NCBI GenBank assembly: GCA_946800325.1
Contig: OX326960.1
Span: forward strand, 31,711,629-31,775,628
Length of the DNA: 64,000 nt
DNA from: Luzula sylvatica
Taxonomy: Eukaryota; Streptophyta; Magnoliopsida; Poales; Juncaceae
Direction: 5' to 3'
Shown: in pieces, positions 46,517-58,499 of the stretch
How positions within the stretch are numbered: the stretch's first letter is position 1
How the letters are laid out: each line of letters starts with the position of its first letter
The notes under the pieces: model-generated
Told to the model about the DNA's origin: nothing
Seen by the model: the letters and a program-made list of their open reading frames with translations, nothing else
The model's database searches: none
Translations under genes and position numbers: made by a program

Positions 46517-48284
46517 CGGGTTTATTCATTCGGTGTTACAAGTGAAATTAATTAGAGGAAACGAGAAGAATAGACAAAAAAAAAAAAAGTGGATAAGCCT
46601 TAGAGGTTTTGAAAAATGACATACTTTCGCAAAAACTAGTGAAATTCATCACATTCAAAACAATTCATATTTTCATAGAATATTTGACAACGTTACGAAA
46701 TCAAAATTTGTATAGAGTATATAGTCTTTTTCTTCACTTATGATTTTTTTTTTGAACTTCGAAAACTAAAAAACTATTAAAATATCATAAACATACAACA
46801 AAACCTTTAAAATACATCAATAACATTGTCATTGCTAATATGTCAACATTCGTTTGTAAAATAAAAAAATTAATTTATTTTTATTATTAATTAATATAAA
46901 CTGTTGTATATCCGCTAATTAATTACTAAATTCAATTTAATCTTATAAATGGGAGATGAATATATTTTAAAATCTTATAAACGTTCAACTTATCACATAC
47001 TCACACAAACATAAATTATGAATAATAAATGTCAATGTCAATTATAGTATTAACAACTAAATAAAACAATCAAATAAGAGTGGTGATGCATGTCCCCCCT
47101 TAAAATTTCCTAGATCGGTTGATGTGTTGCCGTCTGCAATAATGATGGTGTTAAACCATGAATATTTAATTTTTTTCATCCTATATAAGAAAAGAAAGTA
47201 AAAAAATTTACCGTTTCACACGTCATTGATTTATTTAATATTTTGAACAACTTTGTTTACCACCATTTATAATATTAATTAATCAAATTTGAAAAAAAAG
47301 TTATTTTACTGAATTAATACACCATTTAACATATGTTAAACGGATACACATGAATAAAATATCATAAAAAATAAACAAAAATATAACACTAAAAATAAAA
47401 AATAATAAGTTCGCAAAAGTTAGCAAAACAAAAATGGGAACATTTTGTTTTTAAAAAAAATTGAAAAGAAAATAATAAAATTTGTTAAATAAATATGGCT
47501 TGTCATTTGTAAAATCAAATCAAATAAATAATTAAATAAACCAAATTATTTTTTAATAATTTGGTTTCTAACATAATAAATGTCATTTATCATCTAATTA
47601 ATACTATTCTACCACATAATTAATACCATGTGTTAATTTGCATAATTTTATTGTTTATCATGTATTGATTTCAATTTAGCATTAGTTGAGTCTCTTAAAT
47701 TTTTGTCAACACATCAAAGATTGTGGGGGGAATGTAGAAGGGGCAAAGTACATGATATTTCAAACAATTTACAGGGTATACGTGATATTTCACATTTTAG
47801 AGATGGTATGAATGAATTGTATGGGTGTAATTATAGAGGAGAAGGAAGCGTGGAGGAGCAATCACATGAAACTTGTTTGGGCGAGAGATTCTCTGGGCGC
47901 CGCTGCAGCAATTCAAGCGCGTTCTTCGAGATTGTATTTTCCTAATTTAATACTTTTTCTACTACAATGCCCAATTAATTACCAGATAATTTTTGTTTTT
48001 ATGTTCAGTATCAGTACTTAAATATAAAATTTAGAGTCCAATATTCTACATTATCTACTTCTTTTGTCTCGTTACGTGATAATACCTCCAATTTACTGGA
48101 AATAAGGAAACATAGCGTAATGGAATTTCCGATTTAATTTGTTTTAGAAAACAAAAGATAGAAAAATATCTCTGAATTAACATAACTATAATTAATTAAT
48201 ATTTGATTTTAATTGATGGAATTCTCCCATGTATAAATGTTCGTAACTATCATTGATGGAGAGACGAAATGCAGGTGTGAAGTG
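46517..48284. other. Long AT-rich intergenic stretch
   Basis: No gene supported. Frames at 47703-48021 are short and unmatched. The region carries many a/t runs and no inverted ends I could pair. Confidence 0.45.
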
Positions 48285-48294
48285 CATAATTGGG

Positions 48295-48798
48295 GAATTT
48301 TTTTGACATAGGACTTCTCAAAAACCCAATTTGCAAAAATAATTTGGTCTTTTGCAATTTGCACAAATAGCATTTTCGGCAAGATCTCTGACAAAAAAGA
48401 TTGTTCTTTAGTAAGGAAAACTGTCGAAAATGTTTGATCATTATTTTTTTATCATTAAATTGAAAAAAAATTAATTAAGTCATTTTTACCATGTCATCTG
48501 ACGAAAGAAGAGACATATTTTTTTGTGCTATTTTATGATGAAAAAAATTATAAAAAAATTTAAAAAAATATGTCTCCCTTCTTTCGTCAGATGACTTGAC
48601 GAAAATAACTTAATTAATTTTTTTTCCAATTTTGACAATAAAAAATGATGATTACACAATTTCGCCAGTTCTTTTGGCGAAAGAGCAATCTCTTTCGACA
48701 GATAGTCTGGCGAAAGTGTTGCTTTTGCAAATTGTAGAGAATCGAAGTTATTTTTGTAAATTGGAATTTTGAGGAGGTTATATGTCCAAAAAATAATT
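48295..48798. mobile_element. Foldback MITE, Mutator-like
   Basis: About 504 bp, largely self-complementary. Outer arms aatttttttgacataggac and (reverse complement) aattattttttggacatata. Inner arms with catctgacgaaagaag and cttctttcgtcagatg centred near 48545. Flanked by cataattggg (48285-48294 and 48799-48808), a 9-10-bp TSD. Confidence 0.85.
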
Positions 48799-48857
48799 CA
48801 TAATTGGGAGAGGTGGGAGGAGATAGCAAGAGTCAGTTTCATCAAAAAAAAAAAAAA

Positions 48858-49361
48858 TAGCAAGAATCAGAGTGGCTACGATAGGGGTGGACATTCGGTT
48901 GAACCGAACCGAATAAGTGCAAACCGAATTAAATCGAACCGGACTAGATTCAAACCGAACCAAATCGAATAAAATTTGAACCGATTTAAAACCGAACCGA
49001 ATAAACCGAATTTCTTATTCGGCTTATTCGGTTGAACCGAATTAGAAATTTTTTATAATGTTCAAATTCAAATGTTATTTACAAAAAAAATATAAAAACA
49101 AATCATATAAAATATACTTACGTTATTTCTAATTTTACACTAATTAATTTTAATTTTTTTAAATGAAAATAATAGAAAAAATGAAAAATAGTATTAATTC
49201 GATCGGTTCGATTTAATCGGTTATGAAAATACAAAAATCGAATCGAACCGTCAAAAAAATCGAAAATAATAGAATATTAAATCGAATCATTTGCCTATCC
49301 CTAACCTACGGGCTATACCGTCAAAAAAAAAAAAAAAAAAAAAAAATAGCAAGAGTCAGAG
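48858..49361. mobile_element. Poly(A)-tailed retroposon remnant split by a hAT MITE
   Basis: tagcaagaatcagag (48858-48872) and tagcaagagtcagag (49347-49361) flank a segment ending in a 24-A run (49323-49346), as expected of a retroposon TSD and tail. Only about 30 bp of non-hAT sequence remain. A third copy of the flank, followed by tttcatc and 14 A, lies directly upstream (48824-48857). Confidence 0.6.
48882..49303. mobile_element. hAT-like MITE nested in retroposon remnant
   Basis: 422 bp. Left end TAGGGGTGGACATTCGG, right reverse complement TAGGGATAGGCAAATG. Subterminal gaaccgaa/ttcggtt words. Flanks ggctacga and acctacgg agree at 5 of 8 positions, suggesting an eroded TSD. Confidence 0.75.
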
Positions 49362-50011
49362 ATGTCGGCCATGGCAAAAAAAGATAGAGCGAGTGAAGCC
49401 ACACTCTTCGCCGAGAGATACGAGATGATTATTATTATTATAATTTATATGGATGCATCAGCATGGTGGTTACAATATAAAAGAAGCAAACAAAAATGCT
49501 CCCATATTTTCTGGCCGAGTCCTGGTTCTTCGTTCAATACTTTCTACTTTGTACTGCTGCGTTACACGTGCAAGTACGACACCGTCGTAGACGTAGTGGG
49601 CTGGTGTGTGGCGCCCCCAAAACAGTATTTGGGGGCGGTTCATCCGGTTAGACTTGATTTATAAGGCCATTACTTATTTTTGTACTGACAGAGATTAAGG
49701 CACTAATTTAATCTGACTGGAAGTGTTGAATGGAGATAAATCCAAGTTTGTTGTACAGAGAAAATGTAATTTGTATAAAACATAATATTTAATGATCTTC
49801 CGAAAATTCGGTGCCAGATAGGTAGGTAGATAACCTTTTTCCTCTAACAGTACAAGGTACCGAAATTCTGAATCATATAATTAATAATAGCAATAATATC
49901 CGTGTTAGCTACGATTTGACTACTGTGTTGTCTTTCCTTCTTGATTTCTAAGTACTGCCATAAATTAATTTTGACTGAGTAATCACTCTAGATTTAAAAT
50001 AAATAACTCTG
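49362..50011. other. Intergenic between MITEs
   Basis: A 100-codon frame (49362-49664) has no recognisable domain and an Ile run from an att microrepeat, so I do not call it. The 62-bp segment at about 49757-49818 recurs at 52447-52508. Confidence 0.4.
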
Positions 50012-50865
50012 GAAATAACATCAATAAAATTATACAACCAGCAAATATTCTCCCGCACACAACCCACAGCTGACGTGGCACACACGCTTCTGCCACGTCA
50101 GCAGTCTTAACGGATGAAAAATAAAATCTGTTTGCTCTCTTTTCAGAACCCGAACCCATTTACACGCTAAACCAATCTAAGAGAAAAGGAAATACTCGTG
50201 GTAGAGAAAAGGAAGGTATTGGCTCGCCTTTGTTTCCATCGCCGTGTCCTGCCGAGGGTTTCTCTCTTCTTTATTGAGCGTCGTCTCTGAAGTCGTCTGT
50301 AGCCGTCGTCCTCTACCTTGTTTTCCTTCGTGTTTTTCTTCGCGAGCCGTTGCAATTACTCTGTTTTTCGTTTACTGTCAAACTACTCTGTTCATCGTAA
50401 CTTACTCTGTTTTTTCTTTTCTTCTTTTTCATTTTTGTTTTAATTTTTTTTAATCTGGAAATTGAATCTATATGGAAGTCATACATTCATTTGCATACTT
50501 TTGCATAGATATGAGAATCTATACGGAAGTCATACATTCTTTAATCTGAAAATAAATTATATTACTGTGTTATTTTGATAATATATAAGATTCTTTTTTA
50601 TTTAATAGGAATGGAGATGACAAATAACTGTAGAGAATTGAATTAAATTTTATAATTTATGATTTTTAGAAATTGTATTGTTAGAAGATTGTTGTTTGAT
50701 TTATAATTTATGATTTTTAGAACAATAATTGTATTGTTAGAAGATTGTTGTTTGATTATTGTCAGAATATTACATTAAATACACACATTTACATGAACAT
50801 AAAAAATAATAATGTTAAATTCATTAACTAATTTACAAATTCGGAAAATATGTGAAAAGGTCCCT

Positions 50866-51335
50866 GCAATGATATCAGCGCGGGACGGATTGCATAAGCA
50901 CTTCCTCCAAAGCTACTGCTTCTGTGCGATAATGAAGATATTGACTTAGACTCTGAAGAAAATCTCTCTTTCATTTTGCCAATCAACCTTGAAAAAAAAG
51001 AAAAAATAATTTTGAAGTAAATAATATAATATATATACATTATATAATTTATGGATACGGATATTACCTCCATAACTTCGGAAGGAGAGGCATCTTCAAA
51101 AATCGTCTATTGAGAGAGAAAGAGAGAGAAGCATCTTCAAGTAGAATGAAATTAAGGCATAAATTACAGACTTATTTCGAGAATAATCAATCAACGAGAT
51201 GTTGCCACCATTAATCAATCTGAAGCTCGCATTGTTTCTCCTTGAAAACTTCCTGTTCCAACATAAATAACGATGATGGGACAATCCATATAATCTTGAC
51301 TCCATTTAATTTCTCAATGTTCTTCACAACCATCT
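50866..51335 (-). pseudogene. Captured gene fragment inside the MULE, identity unknown
   Basis: On the minus strand, an exon-like segment ends AAGTTATGGAG|GTAATA (51068). After 80 nt with a T-rich end TTTTTTCAAG, a second segment starts at 50987. Joined, they read LPKLWRLIGKMKERF, then SKSISSLSHRSSSFGG and YAIRPALISLQ. Upstream, MVVKNIEKLNGVKIIWIVPS (from about 51333) is open, but it must shift frame to reach the downstream exon. I do not recognise the parent protein. Confidence 0.5.
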
Positions 51336-51848
51336 GTTGAAGAACGAAGAATTAAAAACCAAATTAGATAACTCACATAAATTAGTGAAGAATGAAAACC
51401 AACCTTGATGTCAAGCCAATCATGATGATCACAAGATTATTCTTAGACTAGTATTCATTAACCAAATCGATGACCAGTCACATTTGACTTCGACAAAAAT
51501 CCTGATGTATCTTCCACCCTCACCTTGTACAAAACTGCATCAAATTCAACAGAGAGAGAGAAATTAGGTGCGTAATTAAATTTGGAAGCATAGTTGAACT
51601 AGATTAAACATAGAAAAGAGTTAAATTATGATCAATATCGGACATAAATACAAAATATACCCGAGAGAAGCTGATTTCAGAAAGTGTAAACCCCAAAAAA
51701 CTGATTTCGTACCAGAATGTCTAGATCTTCACAAAGAGGGGTCTCGATGAAGTCGTCGGCAGGCAACGAAAAGACATGTCGGTGAAACGAGAGGTCTAGG
51801 GTTACGTGGCAGTGAGCATAGACCTGAACGCCAAGAGAATAATCGCAG

Positions 51849-51850
<2 letters not shown>

Positions 51851-51894
<44 letters not shown>
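51851..51894. repeat. (TC)22 microsatellite
   Basis: Uninterrupted run inside the Mutator-like element. Confidence 0.95.
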
Positions 51895-51897
<3 letters not shown>

Positions 51898-52245
51898 GCT
51901 CTTTCTTTTTGAAGCGGGGGGAGGGGGCACTAGGCGTTCTCTGGCTCCGACGATTTGAGGGGACGGAAGAATCGATGGGAAATTGAGAGAGAAAGAGAAG
52001 CTGGATAAGGCAAAACATGATTAATCTGTTTAGTGAGAGAGAGAAAGAGAAGCTGGGAGAGCACGGTTTCCTTTTTTTCTTTTCTTGTTATCGAGTGAGA
52101 GTTATGTTCTTAACGGGTAAGGCAAAACATGTTTTTTCCCATCCGTTTAGTGTGCTGGCGTGGCAGATGACGTGGGTGCCACGTCAGTTACGGGTTGACT
52201 GCAGGAAAAAAGTTGCGGGTTGCACAACTTTATTGAAATAACATC

Positions 52246-53194
52246 AACCTCTTATTTTCGTTAGATAAATTGACGAAAGTTAAAATTTATTGCCAAATAA
52301 ATGGGCAAAAATACTAGATGTATGAGGTTTTTATTTAGACTCGAATTATGTGATTAGTTTATCGCATAATATTCATATGTGATTAAATGTATGAGGTTTT
52401 TATTTAGACGAACAATCAAAATAGTAATACCATTCTTCGTTATAGGAGAAAATGTAATTTGTACAAAACATAATATTTAATGATCTTCTAATAATTCGGT
52501 GCCATATAGATATGGAAAATTTTGTATTTTGTCACACAGACAACATAGATTTTGAATTTACCAAAATGAACAAGTTTGGAAATACTCAACTAACCTCCTC
52601 GACTTTTGAAAAGTACAGTATCAATGAGCAAATTCCCTGCCCTGGCAGAAGCGAGTTAGTCAAGTGATAAAAAGTGGCATGTGAATAATAACGTGATGAT
52701 GTATAATTCTCATTTTAGTTTTTCTTAACACTCCCTTAACTCCAACTCCACTAATTACTAGAGAGAATGGCTTGTCACTGTCACGTGATAAAAGTGGCAT
52801 GTGAATAATAACGTGATGATCTAAATAAGAACATACATGCTAATTTGTTTTTTTGCTAAATTGTAAGATGATGATATTATAGGTCTTGACCTATTATTTT
52901 TTTGAAAAAAAACTCATTTTTGTCTCCTAAATTATACACAAAAGTTCAATTCCCCTCCCCCCCAAACTATAATTTGTTCATTTTTGTCCCCTAAACTCTT
53001 CAATTTGTACAAATTTGTCCCTTCCATCAGTTAAGTGCCCAATCATCGGTTAAGTGATGATGTGGCTCGATGACGTGACAATTTTTTTGATGACATGAGC
53101 ATTGAGATGGCAAAATTTATTATTTTAAATTAAACCCATTAAGACATCCAACAACCCAATAACCCACCATTTCATCTCTCTCAAACCCCCCTCT

Positions 53195-53227
<33 letters not shown>

Positions 53228-53352
53228 ATCTAGCCGAGAACTTGTAAAGCTCTCTCAAACCCCCTGCAGCAGCCCTCCTCGCGCCAGCCCCCCTCGCGTC
53301 CAGCACCCAGTCCAGCCCTGTCCAGCACCCTGCAGCAGCCCCTCGCGAGGCC
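52246..53352. other. Intergenic, left flank of transposase relic
   Basis: It holds short direct repeats: tgtatgaggtttttatttaga (52319, 52387) and gtggcatgtgaataataacg (52672, 52793). A CT-run sits at 53197-53225. A block of ctcatttttgtc...cccctaaac at about 52912-53000 looks like a transposon terminal region, but I could not find its partner. Confidence 0.5.
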
Positions 53353-54648
53353 TTGGTTCAGCAGCCCCCTGCCATGGAAAAAATGAGTAAGATTACGAAA
53401 AATACATGGTTCTTTTGTTGTGTATTAGCTAATTATTGTGTATCATTTTTATTTGTAGATGGTTCTTTTAGGGTTTTCTATAATGGAACTTTTGTATTGA
53501 AAGATTTGGATTGGGTTTATATTGATGGTGAAGAAATAAAATTGGATGATTTCGTTAATCTATCATACACCGTTCTCAAATGTCTCTTAGAGGAGAAGTT
53601 ACGAATACGAAATATTTCGAAATTACATTATAAGGTACCGGTAAGCGGTATATTACAAATTATATATTGCGATAATTCGGTTCGGGATATGTTTTCCTAT
53701 TTCGCAAGCGTAGAGTGTATTGATCTATATATCGAACACTTAAATAGTAATGTTAATTCGGATTTCGTTGGCACAAATTGGATAGATGAATCGGGTCAAT
53801 TGAAGATTGATGTGCATGTCGGGTCGGTTGAAAGGTTGGGATGTGACGAGAATAATGAGAGCGAATTTTCTTATTCAAGCGATGATGAATGTAGTGAGGA
53901 AGAACCGATGAATGTTGAATATCTCAATTTCGAATCGGATCATTTATCCGAATTTAACATCGGAATGAGGTTTCCCGGAGCTTCGGAATTTAGGACGGCC
54001 GTAAGGAAATATGCGATAGATAATGTCAAAGAGATTAAATTAGTAAAAAACGAGAAACATAAAGTAAGAGCTCAATGTAAAATGGTTAATTGTTCTTGGG
54101 TCATATACGCTTCGTTAGATACCAAAATCAATGATTTTATTGTGAAAACTTTCAACCCCGAGCACAAGTGTGCTCCGTCTTTTAAGTGTTAATCGTTAAC
54201 CTCAACCGTTCTCGCTAAGAAATATGAAGAAAGAATTAGATCGCATCCGGGATGGAAATCGATACACATGCAAACGATAATTAGACAAGAGATGGGGGTA
54301 AATGTGACGGTGAGCCAATGTAGGAGGGCAAAATTGAAGGCCATGAAAAAATATTCAAGGACTCCATCTTCGGGACCCCCTAGGGACAACTTGCCCCCAA
54401 GATCAAGGACTCCATCCTCGGGACAATCTTCAAATCAAATTCAATTTTCGGGACAATCTTCGGGACAATCTTCAAGGACTCCATCTTCGGGACCCCCTAG
54501 GGACAACTTGCCCCCAAGATCAAGGACTCCATCCTCGGGACAATCTTCAAATCAAATTCAATTTTCGGGACAATCTTCGGGACAATCTTCAAGGACTCCA
54601 TCTTCGGGACCCCCTAGGGACAATTCGGGTCATAATTTGCAAGTTTAA
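53353..54648 (+). pseudogene. MuDR/MULE transposase N-terminal relic, internally deleted
   Basis: One frame with a single internal stop (TAA 54190-54192). The first part has a PB1-like N-terminal domain (WVYIDGEEIKLDDF ... VRDMFSYF ... IDLYIEHL), an acidic linker, and the DBD_Tnp_Mut zinc-finger domain (GMRFPGASEFRTAVRKYAI, RAQCKMVNCSWVIYASL, NPEHKC). After the stop come TSTVLAKKYEERIRSHPGW and MGVNVTVSQCRRAKLKAMKK, as in MULE proteins. The sequence then jumps to a Pro/Ser/Gly repeat tail and ends without the DDE catalytic core. It is therefore non-functional as a transposase. Start likely at 53353 or 53371. Confidence 0.85.
54358..54624 (+). repeat. 117-bp coding tandem repeat (39-aa unit)
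   Basis: Two full units (54358-54474, 54475-54591) and a partial third. The unit starts RTPSSGPPRDNLPPRS and ends FSGQSSGQSS. The copies are almost identical at DNA level, so the amplification is recent relative to the rest of the relic. Confidence 0.92.
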
Positions 54649-55733
54649 GTCATTTTGGATAATTTTATTTTGGATAATGTTTGTGTCATTTATTTAATTT
54701 GGACAAATGTTTATGTTATTTTGGATAATGTTTTGGACAAATGTTATTTTGCAAGTTTAAGCCATCTCCTAAAACATTCAATTTGCAAATTCATAAAAAC
54801 ATGAAAGTCGATATTACAAATTCATGTCCTAAAACATTACAAATTTCAAGGAAACAAACATGAAAATAACTATAATAAAAAGCATACAAAATGATGTATT
54901 GCCACATTCTTTCTTGGAAGCATGTTCCTGACAATTCTTACTCATATAAACAAAAAATGAATACAACGTGACTTGATCCCATTCCCGAAAATTGTTAATT
55001 TCATAATTTACAATTTTTTGGATTGATTAAGAATCCAGTGATGGTGTTAAACATGTACTTTATTTTCGCCAGATAAATTGGCAAAAGTTCAAATTTATTA
55101 TCAAATAAATGAACAAAAATGTTACATTTGCAAATTAGTTAACATGAACGTTACTTTTGCAAATTTGATAAATACGAGTATCGTGCATAAAAAAATTCCA
55201 ATACAACTGCATATATTAGTTAAAATTTATTTGCAACGGTTAGCATAAAATATTCTCTTGTTTTTAAATTATTCGTAACAAGTAGCGCATAGCGGCGCTA
55301 CATTCATAGCATAGCGGATACATAAAAAAAAGAAACCATCATCATAATAATTATAGTAAAGTTTTTGAAACGATACAAATATAAACATCGTAACATAACA
55401 AAAATATTTGAGAATGATTTGGATATTTAATTAAGTATTGATGATTTTATACTTATGATTTTTTAATCTTACAATTTGTATTTTTATAATTGATAATTAA
55501 TTGACGATGCAACGGAGCCGTAGCAGCGTTATTTTATTTATTGATGGTAAACATATATATTATGGGCCTATTAGATACTGCTGATATGTGATTGTTATAT
55601 TTTATAAGGGCTTTTATGAATTTTATCGGCCTTTGATACTCTATAGCCCAGTATTGTTTGAGTTCACCGGTGACGATACTTCAGTTCACTAGAATTGCCA
55701 CGTCATTGTCGTCTACACCTATCTCTCGATCTT
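54649..55733. other. Intergenic upstream of the DnaJ gene
   Basis: A segment at about 55058-55120 (tttattttcgccagataaat...) resembles 52246-52306. Otherwise AT-rich with no gene. Confidence 0.45.
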
Positions 55734-57604
55734 ATGGCGATCCGACCCAGGGACCTCCAGGCCATCCGAGCGCTCCTTCCTGAGGCAATCTCAGCTGTTC
55801 AGTACCGTCTCGCCGGTTCTCCGGTTGAATCGAAGCGAAATCTAAGCACGGCCGGTTATGGTAATTCGGCAGAGTGGGAGAATTTCAGAGGAAAGAACGC
55901 TTATGAGGTGCTAGGTGTGTCTCAGTCAAGTTCGTTTTCTGAGATTAAATCTTCTTTCAGAAAACTCGCCAAAGAAACTCATCCTGATATGGTGACGAAT
56001 TCAGATAATAATAACAATAATGTTCATGATTCAGCTTCTTCACATCGTTTCCTTCAAATTCTCGCAGCATATGAGGTATTTTTTACCGTAATTCTATAAT
56101 TATTTATGCTAATTCCTTAATTAATGAAAATATTAATGATTTAATCTTCTTCTCCTAGCAATTGCGTTAATTTTTCTATGTAGATTCTCTCCGATTCTAT
56201 GAAAAGAGCTCACTATGACTCCTTTCTCTATTCTTATCAACAATCCCTCAAAACCAAACCCGAATCTCATTACAAAACATATTCTCCTAACTCATTTCCC
56301 TCACTCACCAAAGAAAGTAACGTGGTCGAATGGCTGAAATGGTACAGACTTACCATTGATGACATCATCACCCACAAGAGAATCTCCAATAACTCAACCT
56401 ATTTCGAGAAACTCGAAAATGAATTGTATTGTGCGATTCGATCTGCTTATTACGGCCCTCACATCGGATCCCTGAATTTCTTGCCTGATTGCTTCGAGGC
56501 AGAAGAAAGATCGAGTCTCGAAACCCCTGAATTGTTACACCTTGTTTCTGGCAGAGATTTATTCGGTATAGTTTATATAGTAAATAATAATAGTGTAAAA
56601 GAATTGCCTCATACTTATGAGAATAATTCAATTACTTTAGAAAAACAGAAAAATGTACATATTCGTAAAAAAATGGATTTATATGAACATCTCGAGCTAC
56701 ATATATGTGGCAAAACAGTTGCTAGTGCAACTAGGAGACGAAAATGTGATTGCATACAGAATGCCAATACCGGTACGGGACAGGAAGAAGATCATATACA
56801 TATATATTCGGTACCAGATGATTTGGGGAGGGAGAAGTTTTTATTGGGTACCATTACTGGTATGAAGAGTAGCGATGAAGAAGGGATGTGCACCATTTAC
56901 GATGCAAGAGGTGTCAAAACACATGTTATTATGAATCATAGAACTTTATTGGTATGATTATTATGATGATCAATCTACATTTCGATAACATATATTTGTA
57001 TCTAGGATTAACTTATATCATCTGAGATGATATATTAATTATTTCGTCTATTTCTCTTTCTAGGTGAAGCACATGCACTGGTACCGAGTTGGAACTAAAG
57101 TATCGATTTGTGAATGTCGGTCTAGAAGGGCTCGCTTGCCTCCTAGCAGGTTTTTTTCTCTCTCTAAAATATCTCATTTATATAATAATTTATATATAAA
57201 ATTGTATATTTTAATTGATATATTTGTTTGCAGATATTGGTTATTTGAGCCGAGGTGTTATATGCATGATGTTGGAGGGTGGTATGTCGAGACATTTGGA
57301 AGAGATCAAAAGGGTAAAACCGTCCTTTCCCCTAGGAAATGGGATTCTTTCACTCAACATTCAGAAACGTATATTTCTTTATGAAATCTCAAGCATTTTC
57401 ATAATTTTATACGTGACAAGACGAGTATGTTTTAAAAATAATGTTATTTCGTTTTTTTATTTTAGGAGATTGCACCCTGCAATGTACTTAATGGCTCTTG
57501 CGTACAGATCCTTAGATCTCGAGGAAGCAAAAGGACAAAAATGGAGTGTACCGAGATTTGATTTTATCAGTCACTGGTACAAGAGGTTTTTCAAAGCGGA
57601 ATAA
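55734..57604 (+). CDS. DnaJ-domain (type III J-protein), organelle-targeted
   Basis: Five exons, 55734-56075, 56184-56951, 57064-57149, 57234-57368 and 57466-57604, encode 489 aa. An Arg-rich N-terminus (MAIRPRDLQAIRALLPEA ... ESKRNLSTAGY) suggests mitochondrial targeting. The J domain follows: NAYEVLGVSQSSSFSEIKSS, KLAKETHPDM with the HPD triad at about 83-85, then RFLQILAAYEILSDSMKRAHYD. There is no Gly/Phe or Cys-rich region. The remainder is a plant-specific C-terminal domain (NVVEWLKWYRLTIDDII, AIRSAYYGPHIG, YWLFEPRCYMHDVGGWYVETFG, PAMYLMALAYRSLD). Family knowledge: J-proteins stimulate Hsp70 ATPase. The specific client is unknown. The last exons are partly duplicated downstream. Confidence 0.93.
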
Positions 57605-58499
57605 AAAAGTTGATACCAAATACACTTCCAGAAATGGTATTAAAATGATATTCATTTCTCTTAAATTGAAAAATTCATATTATTTTTTAATTATGATGCA
57701 ATCATTTAATTATCTCTTTTTCTTTGAAGGTTATTGCGCTATTTGTGCGATTAAGGAAAGTTCATATTATTCAAATGATACTATCGACTTCAAGTAAGAA
57801 AATTTATTTGTGGTTTTTAAAATGTTCATTTTGTTTGCAATACATCTTTCTTACTAGCCTTTTAAATTGTAATTATTAATGTGTCATATTTTGCATGTGC
57901 TTGGACATACATAAATCGAATGATTAGGATATTCAACTCAACCAATTTAACACTGTCCCTCAAAGTTCTATCTTGATTTTGGATTCATTTTTTTGAAATA
58001 TGAACCCAAACGAACTGACATTTGCGTGCCTTGTATCGAGTAGTATCCACCGATGAGATTTTTCTACCAAATTCATAAAAAAAACATTATTAATATTGGT
58101 ACCATACCGGAATAAACTTAATATTTAAAAAAATTACCGAATTTTTTCTCAACACGGGCTCTAAAGAATATGCCCCCACAGAGCATCTTGCTGAGTAGAT
58201 GACGCACAACATACCTGACAGATTTATGAACACGCTAATAGATTGTTCTTTTGCTGTACCTGTGAAAGGACTTATTTTAAAATCGAATATAACTGAATGT
58301 TTTTATGCAATAAATATTTAGTTAAGTTATTCTTTATTGAAAGATTTCGTAAATAGCTTTTAATATTAGTTAGAGTCTTTGTTAATCTGTACTAAAATAA
58401 ATGTTTGAATTGTATACTCTGGTTAGATTATAAATAAGTTGTCGATACCGTTCATTTGTATATCCATATAAAAAGCTCCAAGTATCTTCAAATTTTATT
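57605..58499. other. 3' flank of the DnaJ gene
   Basis: AT-rich, no recognised gene. It contains the DnaJ 3' UTR. Confidence 0.4.

Larger units (their letters stand above)
50023..52234. mobile_element. Non-autonomous Mutator-like element, Pack-MULE candidate
   Basis: 2212 bp. TIRs of about 90 bp at roughly 70% identity by eye: left AATAAAATTATACAACCAGC, right reverse complement AATAAAGTTGTGCAACCCGC. Both continue through ctgacgtggcac, ctgccacg and aacggatg. Perfect 11-bp flanks, gaaataacatc, sit at 50012-50022 and 52235-52245. The interior is non-TE-like and contains a minus-strand fragment with an apparent intron. It also has a 56-bp tandem duplication (about 50645-50755) and (TC)22. Confidence 0.85.

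Noticed and set aside
49362..49664. 100-codon plus-strand frame
   Set aside because: Contains an Ile run from a microrepeat, no recognisable domain, and begins at the edge of a retroposon flank.
53161..53352. Pro/Ser-rich open stretch upstream of the MULE frame
   Set aside because: CT- and CAG/CCC-rich low-complexity DNA. Reads as repeats in all frames and is not part of the transposase family.
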